A stretch of DNA of 64,000 nucleotides from contig NC_018324.1 of assembly GCF_000234665.1 (NCBI RefSeq), positions 1,111,501-1,175,500 on the forward strand. The letters run 5' to 3'. Below the pieces are notes generated by a model. The model did no database searches, was not told the DNA's origin, and saw only the letters and a list, made by a program, of their open reading frames with translations. Positions 1 through 10,300 of this stretch are shown here, piece by piece; positions within the stretch are counted from its first letter, which is position 1; every line of letters starts with the position of its first letter. Both the position numbers and the translations under genes were made by a program. Source of the stretch: Leishmania mexicana MHOM/GT/2001/U1103. Taxonomy: Eukaryota; Euglenozoa; Kinetoplastea; Trypanosomatida; Trypanosomatidae.

Positions 1-1328
1 GCTTTAGCGCCTCCGCGGCGACAGCGGAAGAGGAGACGATGCACAAGAGGGAGAGCATAAGCAAAAGGGGGAGGATGGGGAGTAATGCCACCACCCCGCC
101 CACCTTCCCGCGGTGCGACGGAATAGACACCACTGGTGCCATGGAGAAATAACGACGTTATATGGACCGTGTCTCCCACGCGCAAAACAACAACAACGAA
201 AGAAAAACGACGCCACTGCCACCAGTGATGTTAGGTTCTCCCCGAGGTGAGGGCTGATATGACCCGAATTCTCCCACGGACGAGAACGTTCAGCGCGCAC
301 CTTGTGATTTCCTCCGTCCGGCACCTCACCTTCACCAGTCAGCAGCCATGTAGGTAGTCCGTGTGTATGGGGGAATCGAGCGTGGGTGAGCGTTTGAGTG
401 CAGAAGAGAGCCACCACCAGCCCACGGGCACAAAAAAAAGGGTGAGGGAGGGGGTGCCAGAGAAGTCGACGGAGAGAATAGACGCAACACCTGACATCAT
501 CGAACGAGGTCAGGCAACAACCCATCATCTTTGCCTCGGTTTGCAGCGCAGTAACGTGCTGATAATGAGCGGGTGCCACGCTGGGATCGCTCCACAACGC
601 TCCAATTACCTCCCGTATCGGCGCACACCCTTGGGAGACGACGAAATCGCGCGTCTGAAGCTCACATCTCCTTTCGTTCCTCCCCACTGGACTGTTGTAC
701 TCAAAATGTGCGGTGACACCGAATGCCGTCACTGAAGCACACACAGAAGAAAATGACTATGTACTGGACAACCGATGGGCTTCGGCCGCCATTACCACCA
801 TCGCATCTACACACGTAGGGGGAGGGGGGGGCAGGTGGAGCACAGCGAGGTCAGCAGTGCCGAAAACAACAACGGACACACCTACCCACGCGCAGACACA
901 GATGGGAGAGGAGCCGGCGATACGGCACCCTCCATCAGCCTCAGCCCTTGCCTATCTTGGCCAACACCCCCTCCCCCATAACCGCAATGCATGCGCTCCG
1001 GTGGTTTCCTCCCTATCCCCCCCCCACATGGGCACACCTTTCCTAGTGTACATATGCGAGAGGGGTGCCCATGCGTGTATGGATACGGTGAGATTTACAA
1101 AGGAAAAAAGAAGTGGTGATATCCACAACACCCAAGCCACAGCTGTAGGCAGCGCAACATACAGTCCACGGCAGAGAGTGAGAGAGCTGCTAACGCGACC
1201 CTACGGGGCTAGCTGCGGCAGAAACCCTCTTGAAGCCTTCGCAGCTGACAGGAGAGGTGAGTTTCCACCTGCTCTCTCTTTCCCTCGAAACCGAGTCATC
1301 ACCGTTACTCACATGCACCAGCACGACT
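1..1328. other. gene-free region at window edge (3' flank)
   Basis: No convincing gene is visible. The minus-strand open frame that crosses positions 4-744 has no ATG at its beginning and reads as a cysteine/histidine/leucine-rich low-complexity string. The stretch around 480-740 is ordinary mixed-composition DNA and could be a decayed interspersed element. The rest is purine/pyrimidine-biased spacer. Its position downstream of the Arg/Ser/His-rich gene makes it most likely 3' UTR plus spacer. Confidence 0.6.
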
Positions 1329-3569
1329 TCACGGCACAAACACCGAAGATCCGTCCGCTTCGTACGCTTCGTGCTCCAACTGCGAAGCAGCCACCTGTAC
1401 CGCTTCTGCTAGACCACCCTCCGCTAATAACAGCGCCTTCAGTGCCTTGGCGCACTTTTCATTAAACCGCCGCACGGCTTTGCGCTGGAGCACAACAAGC
1501 TCGTGCTGTACCGACGGGTCATCGCTGTGGTCCAGCGCCGCCGCAGCACCGCCAATCTCCGCCTCTACATCATCACCGTAGAGCAGCTCTGCAAAGGCCT
1601 CTTCGTCGTGGTCAAAAACGGCCGCGCGCAGAATGTCAAGGTGTTCGTCGCTAAGGCTGTCGGCGAGGTTGACGTTGTACTGGCATAGACTGGCGGTGCT
1701 GTCGAACGTGTTGCCGTCCAAGAAGGACATGAAGGATAAGATCGGGTAATCAATCCCCTCCTCGCGAGAGCTGTTGACGGAGTCCATCAGTGCACTGAGC
1801 AGGTTCGGATCCGGGGTTGGGGTACGTGGAGCAGCGAGTGGAGTTGTCGGCCTGCCAAGGTGCCGCTGGCTGCTGCGGTGCCGCTTCTCACGCGTTGGGG
1901 GCGGTACCTGCTCGGATACACGGTGAGGCCGGTCTGAGGATGTCGCCGGTGGAATCGCCTCACCCGCGTCCTGGCGGCTTGCCACCTGCGCAGCTGCATG
2001 GGTCTTCCCTCGCGTGTGCCGGTGCGAGCCAGTGGACGGGGTGCGATGCCGCCATGCGCTGCCAGCGCGTGAGGTTGAATCGCGGTACTCCTTACGCGCA
2101 CTGTGCCGACTCGCACGCGAGCGTGCGACATCTTCTACTTGGTGAGGCGCCCGCTCACGCTCCTTCTTCATCGACTCCTTTATGTTCTGTAACCAGTGGC
2201 GGGTGGAGTCGATGCGCTGCATGATCTGCTGTCCTCGTGGGCTGGGAATCACCACCGGCGGGCCGTTGTCGCAGACCCGGCGAAGGGAGTGAGCGGTGCT
2301 GGAGTGGGAGTGCGGCCATCCATTAGTCGGCGCCTGGCACCCTGAGTGCACGCTAATTACCTCAATGTGGGAGCCGGAGCGAGGGCATCTAGTCCTGTGG
2401 CTGTCAGCTCCGGAGCGAATATACGTGGACCCGGTTAGAGGCGGTGGCGCCGCGTACGGGTCCTCTGCTAGTGGGCGGAAGAGGGATGTGTGACGAGCGC
2501 GACGGCTTCCCTCATCCACGGAGTCAGGAGTTGAGGTGCGATGATGGCGACGGCGCCGCTCCGAATGGTGCCTAGACTCCGGCCGCGAGCTACGACTGCG
2601 GTGTGCACTGGTATGTCGACGCGGGCTGCGAGCTTCCTTCTCTGCGCTGCCGCCCGCTTTCGCTCGACTGTGCCGGCGAGAGCGGTGCGGTGTCGCCTCA
2701 CGCTTGTCAGCCACCTCCGCTTGACGGGAGCTGCGGTACCGCAGCGCATCGTGCCGGTGTGCTGCCTCCTTTGCTGGTGCAGGTGCTGTCGAGCTTGTCG
2801 TGTCTGAGTGGCGGTGGCGCCGGGCACTGCCTTGGGAGCTGTATGCATGCGGCTCGGTAGATGCATGCCGTGGCTTGCGTGAGGAGGATGGGGCTCGGCG
2901 CTCGGGGTTAATAGGCGACCCTGTTGGTCGGTGAGAGCGATGCGGGCTTGTGGAAGAGTGACGGTGATGTGGGCAAGGACTGCGCGCCACGCTGCCATAG
3001 CCAACGTGCGACGGCTCGTGTTGGCGTCGGCTACGACGAGGTGTGCCGTCAGTGGAGGTGCGAGCAGAGCGACGCGGAGACGCTCGTTTACCATCCCCAA
3101 CAGCTACGGGGGCGGTGCTCAAAGCAGGATACACCGATGCGGCATGACGAGAGGACGAGCGACGTCTGTGCGGCGTCGAGCGGCGACGGGGACTTGTTGA
3201 CGCTACAGCTCGCCGATGGTAGACCCTTTCTCCACCGTTGTCCCCGTTGTAGTGATATGTTGGCGAACTACGGTGTCGCGGCGGCTGTGTGCTCTGCCGA
3301 CGCAGAGGCGGTACTCCGTCCTCTGGCGCGTAGTCATCCTTGAGGTACTGATGCAGCTCTCGCGAGATGTGACTGAGTCCTTTGCGCTGCGTCGACGCGC
3401 TGCTGGTTCGGTACGGTTTCCGGTGCGGCGACGAATGGCGGTGATGAAGCGGCGAGCGTGACGTGCGCTCATCTCTCGGCTGCACGTAGTCCTCGTCCTC
3501 ATAGTGGCGCCGGCGTGAGGATGACCGAGGCCGGTCGCGATGTTGGGAGCTTGCACGACCGGCAGACAT
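1329..3569 (-). CDS. Arg/Ser/His-rich (RS-like) hypothetical protein
   Basis: This is an ATG-started frame of 746 residues. Roughly the first 560 residues are low complexity, dominated by Arg, Ser and His with many RS, SR, RR and HR pairs, and so resemble an RS-type disordered region. The last ~160 residues have normal complexity, are acidic and probably helical, and contain a run of Leu/Ala/Glu heptad-like sequence near the C-terminus; this is probably the conserved folded part. No catalytic motif is seen. RS-type tails occur in splicing and mRNA-binding proteins, so an RNA-related nuclear role is possible, but nothing in the C-terminal part lets me name a family. The frame is unusually rich in CG-bearing Arg codons, which also produces several long antisense open frames that I do not accept. 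Confidence 0.75.
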   Translation of the reverse strand: MSAGRASSQHRDRPRSSSRRRHYEDEDYVQPRDERTSRSPLHHRHSSPHRKPYRTSSASTQRKGLSHISRELHQYLKDDYAPEDGVPPLRRQSTQPPRHRSSPTYHYNGDNGGERVYHRRAVASTSPRRRSTPHRRRSSSRHAASVYPALSTAPVAVGDGKRASPRRSARTSTDGTPRRSRRQHEPSHVGYGSVARSPCPHHRHSSTSPHRSHRPTGSPINPERRAPSSSRKPRHASTEPHAYSSQGSARRHRHSDTTSSTAPAPAKEAAHRHDALRYRSSRQAEVADKREATPHRSRRHSRAKAGGSAEKEARSPRRHTSAHRSRSSRPESRHHSERRRRHHRTSTPDSVDEGSRRARHTSLFRPLAEDPYAAPPPLTGSTYIRSGADSHRTRCPRSGSHIEVISVHSGCQAPTNGWPHSHSSTAHSLRRVCDNGPPVVIPSPRGQQIMQRIDSTRHWLQNIKESMKKERERAPHQVEDVARSRASRHSARKEYRDSTSRAGSAWRHRTPSTGSHRHTRGKTHAAAQVASRQDAGEAIPPATSSDRPHRVSEQVPPPTREKRHRSSQRHLGRPTTPLAAPRTPTPDPNLLSALMDSVNSSREEGIDYPILSFMSFLDGNTFDSTASLCQYNVNLADSLSDEHLDILRAAVFDHDEEAFAELLYGDDVEAEIGGAAAALDHSDDPSVQHELVVLQRKAVRRFNEKCAKALKALLLAEGGLAEAVQVAASQLEHEAYEADGSSVFVP

Positions 3570-5116
3570 GGTATGCGAGTTACTTGCGTCCGTGCGTGTG
3601 ATGGCTCTGTGAGACTACTCTCCACGACACGCGGGTGATGCAGCGGAAGAAACGCACACACACACACTTCAGAAAAAGAACAGAGCTAAGAGGCGGCCCA
3701 CTGCAGTCCTCTCCTGACACAGTCGGACGCGCCACTCCACAACTCCAAAGAATGACGAAAACCAGAGAATGCCCGGTGAGAAGGGCTTCGAAGGAAATGA
3801 CCCCTGCAGAGCAGAGGGTATGCAAGAGAGGGAGGAAGGGAACGTCGCGAACCAGGACGACGTCAGCATATCACAGAGAACAATGACAATGTCGCAAGAA
3901 GAATACGGAAACGAATGTAGAGGAAGGGGAGGGAGGGGAGAGACAGCGAAAACGAGAGAGAGAGATGCGTCACTATGAATGATGCAGGGCCGCTAAGCAC
4001 AAATGAGGTGCAAGTGAAGTGGTGGAAGAGGGGGGGAGGGGGAGAAGAAATACACAGAGAAAAGGAGACCAGTCAAGAAACTGAAGCCAACAAAATTAAG
4101 CACCTCTAATGTGTGTGTGTGTGTGGTAATGGAAAGAGGACGAGAGGGTGTCGGGATTGAGCGTGGGTGGCGGGGTAAAGTGGTGGAGATGGAAGCCGCA
4201 CCTGGACGCAGCCGTATATAACCTTCCGTTATGTAGCTCGTATGTTTTAGTCCCCCCCCCCTCTTCCTCCTCCCCCCCTCTCTACTTCTTTGTAGCGATA
4301 GTTGAGAGACGATGTGTGCTTGTACGTATGTATGCGTGCCTGCGGGTACGATGCAGAGACACGCGCTTTTGATCTTCTCTATAAGAACGAAAGGAAGGCT
4401 CACCCACTCACACGCAATATGGTCAGAGCGATAGGGCAATGGGAGAGGAACACCCCCGTGGGTGGGGGCGGAGGTGGTGGACGCGCCAATGTCAATATGC
4501 GCTCCGGGGAATACGTCCGTGCCAGGGATAACAATACCCTCCCCCTTCTGTGCCTTCGCCCAAGGACTGAGCTGGTCAACTGTCGCGTTCTCTCGCTGTC
4601 CCTTTCGTAGGAAATCCACTCGTGTGTTGTCGCTGTTGTGCCAGACTTGCACAAGCACGACAAGAGCAACCAGCAGCAACAACTGCAGAGGAAAGAGAGA
4701 GAGAGATGGAAGATGGCGGGGAGGATAGTGGAGGGGGGAGTGAGGAGTGAAGGTGTGTGTGTGTGTGAGGCAAGGACACAAGGAAAGAGAGTGAGTGAGT
4801 GAGTAAGAGAAATAGGTTTAGTCACGTGATGACGGGGAGTGGGCACGCAGAACGCCAAGACCAAGCGAGAGCACCTCCGTGAGGGGTTCGATATGCGACC
4901 AGTGATGGACGCACGGCTTCGGCTCTTCTCTGTCCCTCTTTCGGCGCGTGTGGAGGGGTCAGAAGGGAAAAGAGGTCCCGTGGCGCAGAGGTTGCCACCT
5001 GTCGTGACTGACATCACATTGGGTATGTTTCCGGTTCGTGGGATAGCAGAAGCTGAATACAAAACAAAATGCAGCAGTAGGCCGTAGCAGAACGCGATCA
5101 TACTAAAAAAAAGGAC
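3570..5116. other. intergenic spacer with GT microsatellites
   Basis: About 1.5 kb without a supportable gene. It holds poly-purine runs on the plus strand (polypyrimidine on the transcribed minus strand), (GT)n at about 4111-4126 and 4753-4768, and G-runs near 4030 and 4460. Open frames here are His/Thr/Leu/Ser-rich translations of these repeats. It is expected to contain the 3' UTR of the SPO11 gene and the splice-acceptor region of the Arg/Ser/His-rich gene. Confidence 0.7.
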
Positions 5117-6598
5117 TCAGCGTCCTTCACTCAACTCCGCATCGCACCGCTGCACGTGCTGCTCCATGAATGTCAGTGGGCCAATGGGTCTGCAGGCGAA
5201 TTGAAGCTCGCACTTGATCCGGGCTCGCTGCATCCACTCCGCCTCCTTTAGTACGCGCTGGAGGGTGTGGCGTGCGATGACCGTGTCGCAACCTCTGAGC
5301 AACGGAGCGCTGTCTGACGTCCCTGGTGTCGATGCCAATGAGGCCTGCACGATTGATACGATCCGCTGAAGTACCTGCACATCATTCATTGTAAGGGGAA
5401 TGCCTTGTGAGGAGGCGAGGTCACAGAGGGGGTCGGCGCTGAGAGACGCCTCGCCGTGGAAATTGCAACCCCACACGAGGGAAGGGCACACGCCGAGGAA
5501 GCGGAGCGGAAGCAGCTCCTTCACCTTCGCTGTCTCTGCAGATGCAGGCGTGGCACCAGAAAGGGAAGAAAAGGAGGACAGGGTAGGCGTGGGCTGCGAG
5601 GACGCGATAGGCGACGGGTATTCTTTCGAGCCAAGCAGCCCCATGACTGTCAGAGCGATACACAGCCCATGTGGGTCCCCGTCAACCATGATGTAGAGCT
5701 GCAGGGCGGGCCACAGGGCATGAACACGATGCAGCCACTCCCGAGCGGCGACGCAAGGGTATCCTTTTGTGCACAGAAGGATGCACGAGTACGTGTGCGG
5801 AGAGCCGCTCTTCGCTATGGACTGCAGCACAGCATGATGAACACTCTCCTTCTCAATCAGGACGAGCTTATATGACCGGCTCAATGAAATACCGTCACGT
5901 GCTGCTTGCCAGTCATCAGCCTCTCGACACCCCACCATACGGGCCGCGAGGGAGTACGTCAGCGTGATGCCCGAAGAGCCGCGCGCGGACACGTCAATCA
6001 GTTCCGCTGGATCACACAGCTCCAGCGTGATTGCGCCAGCCAAGAGACTCTTGCCAGCGGCTGTGATGCCTAGCGACTCGCGCGTGTAGAGCGGCGTCAA
6101 GGACGCCGTACCCTGGGCTCCCTTCCTGAGCCGTGACAGAAGACAGCGAGGACTTCGAAAGAGCGAGGTCAGGACAGGTCCTCCTCCGCACTGCTGATGA
6201 GGAGGCACACACGCCACAACTTCAAGCCAGCCACATAGCCGGTTGATACTTTCGTGGGTCGCGCGCTGCCCTCGCGGCGCAAAGAGTGGCGGATTGCGGT
6301 AGTACAAGTCACGCTCCGTGCACACGTCGAGACGTGCTATGCCGCCACCTGTCTGGAAGAGCGAGTAAGGTGTCTCTCGCTCTCGCCGCGGGGCGGCGCT
6401 GCATTGGACTATCTGCAGTACATAGAAGGTCTGGGCGATGGCTTGAAGGTGAGAGGCGCGGTAGCCGCTGCGGGTGGGACTCGCTCCCTCTGCGCAGAAG
6501 TCGCGGAGAAAGAGAAGGAGAAGGGCTTCGATGTGGGTCTGCAGCTGTTGGTGATACGGCGCGCGGTGGCAGTCGTGGGAGGTGGACGTAGTGGACAT
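5117..6598 (-). CDS. SPO11: SPO11 meiotic recombinase / topoisomerase VI A-like protein
   Basis: The first ATG gives 493 residues; the frame stays open upstream but without an ATG. Residues 96-106 carry the RD-x-YY motif that holds the catalytic tyrosine of Spo11/Top6A, with adjacent tyrosines at about 99 and 100. The C-terminal half carries a Toprim domain: an IEKE segment with the metal-binding Glu near 249, a TKGYP segment near 277, and DGDPHG near 306-311 supplying the paired Asp residues. These are the diagnostic Spo11 motifs in the right order and spacing. Family members make meiotic double-strand breaks as part of a topoisomerase VI-like complex. One detail differs: the residue after KGYP is Cys where animal SPO11 has Asp. 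A Ser/Thr-rich insertion follows the Toprim core (about residues 330-360). It looks intact. Confidence 0.93.
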   Translation of the reverse strand: MSTTSTSHDCHRAPYHQQLQTHIEALLLLFLRDFCAEGASPTRSGYRASHLQAIAQTFYVLQIVQCSAAPRRERETPYSLFQTGGGIARLDVCTERDLYYRNPPLFAPRGQRATHESINRLCGWLEVVACVPPHQQCGGGPVLTSLFRSPRCLLSRLRKGAQGTASLTPLYTRESLGITAAGKSLLAGAITLELCDPAELIDVSARGSSGITLTYSLAARMVGCREADDWQAARDGISLSRSYKLVLIEKESVHHAVLQSIAKSGSPHTYSCILLCTKGYPCVAAREWLHRVHALWPALQLYIMVDGDPHGLCIALTVMGLLGSKEYPSPIASSQPTPTLSSFSSLSGATPASAETAKVKELLPLRFLGVCPSLVWGCNFHGEASLSADPLCDLASSQGIPLTMNDVQVLQRIVSIVQASLASTPGTSDSAPLLRGCDTVIARHTLQRVLKEAEWMQRARIKCELQFACRPIGPLTFMEQHVQRCDAELSEGR

Positions 6599-7309
6599 AT
6601 CCGTGTGTCTACACAGGTCCAGCCAAGCGTAAGAGGGCAAACGATGAGAGGACACAGAGGGGGGTGGATGGGTGGGTGGGTGACAAGAGAGGCGTGCCAC
6701 AGATGCAATAAATCGACACAGGCATTGGGGTGGGAGCGGGCGGTGGAGCAGATTAGGCCGCGGTGCGTTGCAGCGCTTGCGCCTCTTTCTCTCTCCCTTT
6801 CATCCACGCAAACCTTGGAGGAGAGATCATTCGACAAAAGGCGGCGAAGGGGGGAAGGATTCAGCAGGGCTGCTGTCCATGTGCCAACGGCGCTCGCAGT
6901 TTCGACAAAACAGAAACACAAAACAAAACACGTCCCCCCTATGGTACATCGATCAGTGGAGGGTAGACGCGTGAGCGTGCGAGTCTATCAAGGTGAAGAC
7001 GAGAAGTAGGGAAGGGGGAGGGGGTGAGGGAAGTGGTATTGCTCAGAGGTGCAACGTGCAGTAAAACGAGAAGTACGAGAAGCGAACAACGCGAAGGAGC
7101 AACAGCGAGCGATACAGAGAGCGGCAATGGCAGAAAATGGGCATATGGCATGAGCACATATGCGAGTACATCCACGAAGCAGGTGCATCCCTCCCTTGCA
7201 ACGAAACATACACGTCATCCCATTACATCACAGACAGGTTGTGGGGCGGAAAGGGAGTTGGGGGCCTCTAGTCCCCTTGCGATCACCGTCTGGTGCCGTT
7301 GTGGAATAG
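6599..7309. other. intergenic spacer between SPO11 and the NDK-like giant gene
   Basis: About 700 bp with poly-purine sequence on the plus strand. The minus strand has pyrimidine-rich stretches (around 6995-7040 and 6640-6680) suited to trans-splice acceptor signals for SPO11. No gene is supported. Confidence 0.6.
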
Positions 7310-10300
7310 CTAGAGCGAGTGGTAGACGGCGATGGCGTGAGCGAACTCTTCATAGGACATGCGCCCATGCCTCTGCGTCTCAATGTCAATGAACAGGTTC
7401 TTCAATTCATGGCTCATGCACGGGACGCCAAAGTTATCGAGATACTTAAAGTCGCGGTAGAAGAGAGCAAAGGAAATGGTGTTGCTCATCTTGTGCGTCG
7501 ACGCCGCTTCCCCTGCTGCTACGGCTGCGGGAGCGCTCAGGGAGCGGTAGTGTTGCCACAGCAGCTTATAATCCGCATGTGTGCTGGCGTGTAGCAATGC
7601 ATCATACACCCACGCCATCTTCAACTGGGATTTCATTCGCGGCGGAGGGGATGGTGGGTGCAGCTCTTCGGCGACTGTTTGCGCCACAGCGACGATCTCC
7701 GCGCTCTCTTCCGAATCGTGAGACGCCTCTGCTGGGGCAGGTGACGCGCCCCTCGCTTCGTTGCTCTCTATAGAGGTGTGGTCGAGCATCTGCTTGCGAC
7801 TGTGCATCCAATCGAGTACCGCCGGCGTGTCGCAGCCTCGCGTCCAGTCAAAGACACGCAGGCGCCTCATGCTCGGCGCCACTGCCATGAGGGGGTTGAG
7901 AAGCCACCCCTCGTTTAGAACCACGTCGTGGTCCATACCGGCCACACCCACGGCACGCAGAAACGGGTCGGGCAGATACATGTCGTGATAATTCGCATTC
8001 CAGCACCAAGAGCGACGGACAGCGAACGCGGCCAACGGCCCTGATGCCGCCATCACGCCAACGCACGACAGCGGTGACGGCGTCTCGTCTTTGTTCTCTT
8101 CATGCGACGCCCTCGCGTCCACAATCGATTCGGCGATTAAGGCGTTGAAAGACAGTGAGGCAGCCTGAGTGCAGTCGGCGTAGCCAATCACGAACTGGCA
8201 GAAATCGTGCCAGGAGAGCGTCTGCGCATCCCAGGTAACGTTCCACTTGGTCAGAGACGGCGGCGCCTGGGCATGGGGTGCGTTGCTCTTCTCACACGTT
8301 GCTGCCGGCGCCTGCAGCGAGTCACGAACTGCGGCGTAGAGGCCGTTTACTACGTAGTGCCCCTTCCACGGTGCTCCTGTGTCCGTCGCCACGGCGCGTT
8401 CGTTTGTATCACTCGCGCACCCAGGCGTCATGCGGCAGAGACGCGTCACCTCCAACCCCTCAGATAGCCGTACCGACACGCCTTGCCGCACCTCAGCCCA
8501 CAGCTCGTGGGGCGTGAGACGCCAGATCTTCATGGCATCGGCAGCGCTGTAGATGTACCTGCGCTGGTGTACTTCGTCGCTCGCCGAGCCCACCAGGGAG
8601 GTATCCGCGTCATGCTCCGCCTCCTGTGAGAGCGCCGAGCGCGCAAGTAGCTCTAGCCACAGCACTTCATCGCAAAAGACGGCGCTGAAGCGGGCCTGAT
8701 CCTCGACAGCAACCTCATCGCTCTCTGAAAGCACTGCTGCGAGGTTTGGACAGTCCGCAAAGAACGCCTCCGTGGCGTACAGTCGGTCAAGGAGGGATGC
8801 CGTGCACTCCTGCTCCTCCTCTTCATACTTGGCAGCTGCCGTGACGGCCACACTGTGCTGCTCCAAGTGCTGGCGGAGCAGCGCGCGCTGAGCTGTGTCC
8901 AGCTGGTGGCTGAAGAAAAGCAGCGTGTTGACGTTGCGGTGCAGTAGCGCGCTCTCCGCTGTGTTGTCGGAGGTTTGAACAACAGGCGGCGCTGCTGCTT
9001 CTGAAAAGGTCAGCAGGAGGGGGAGGTCGTAGCGCTGCTGGAACACTGCCTCCCGCGCGGCTTCTGCTGCGCGACGCGCTTCGGCTTCGTGCACCTCGCT
9101 CCGTGCCTTGGCAAGGGCAGAGGGGAGCAGCAGCGCTTCAGCCCCGGATGCCTTTTTGCGTGTCACCGTAACGGTCTCCAGAAGATGTAGCACCTCTCGA
9201 GTGTCCCAGCAGGCGAGATGCGAAAGCACGCCGGTCCCGATTCCGTCGCACGTGGCAACCGGGTTGCGCAGCCATGCGCGCAGCAACGCCGTGGCGCCCG
9301 ATGACTCTGGCTGCCGAAGCACGACGCTACCGATAGGGTCGCTTTCGAAATCATCCAGCGGAGGCCACTGCACATGCAGGCGACTCAGCAGACTCTGCAG
9401 GGGCCCCTCGCTCACGCACACACCACCGCCGCCGCCCTCGGCTTTCTCCGGTGCTGCGTGCAGGCCGAAAGACGACCACGACGCGTAGAGGCGGCCGCGA
9501 ATACTTCCAGGCACAGCCAGCGTGGGCTCCGCACAGCCAAACACCTGTGCGAGACACTCCTTCCAGCTCCATAGACTGGGGCTCCACGACACCAGGTAGT
9601 ACGGCAGCGGGTACTCGGTGATAGCGCTGGCGATGGTGTGAGCAAGGTACGGGACGTGGGCGTTGATCACGTAGACGCCGTACTCTTCCAGTTCCACGAT
9701 GTGAAGGTGCGGCCGCACCCATAGAGAATTCTTCGCTGTCTTTACGAAAAGCTGAAGCTGCGGCGCCGTCATGCCGCCTAGTCTCTTGGTGGCGCGGGAG
9801 CCCGGCAATAGCCGGCCGCCGTCAAGCAGCGCCTCCCATGACGTGCCGAACGTGCGCGCCACGCATACCGCCTCGTCGAAGTTCAGCTGAATCTCGTTAG
9901 GCTCCTCGATGGCGTAGCTCCAGTCTTCAGGGTACAGGTATTGCACGGTGCGCTTCAGTGCCACTATGTCTTCGCCGTGATCAGCAATGAAGCCGTGGGC
10001 GTCGATGCGGAGTCCGTTGCCGAGGAGCACAGAGCGCACAAGGTGATGAACGGCACTGTTCGTTGCAACCTGCGGCGCCAGAGTCAGCACCGCATTATCG
10101 CGAGTAGTTTCGTCGTTGTGCTCATCTTCGACGGCGGCCGCCCAGCAGCACCGGATGCGGGCGCAGGTGTGCCACGCATCCATGCCGACTACGGTGTCCC
10201 ATAGATACACCGGCCCGTCGTCATCGCGAGCGGCGACGGAGATAAGCGGATCCTGTAGCGCCCACGCCACAGTGCGAGGATTCAAGGCCGAGGCGTCGGT

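Noticed and set aside
4..744. Minus-strand open frame at the window edge
   Set aside because: No ATG at its beginning, low-complexity Cys/Leu/His-rich translation, and no conserved pattern; more likely a 3' UTR.
3993..4781. Minus-strand 262-codon frame between the RS-like gene and SPO11
   Set aside because: It consists of Thr/His/Pro/Ser/Leu repeats from microsatellites; no conserved pattern.
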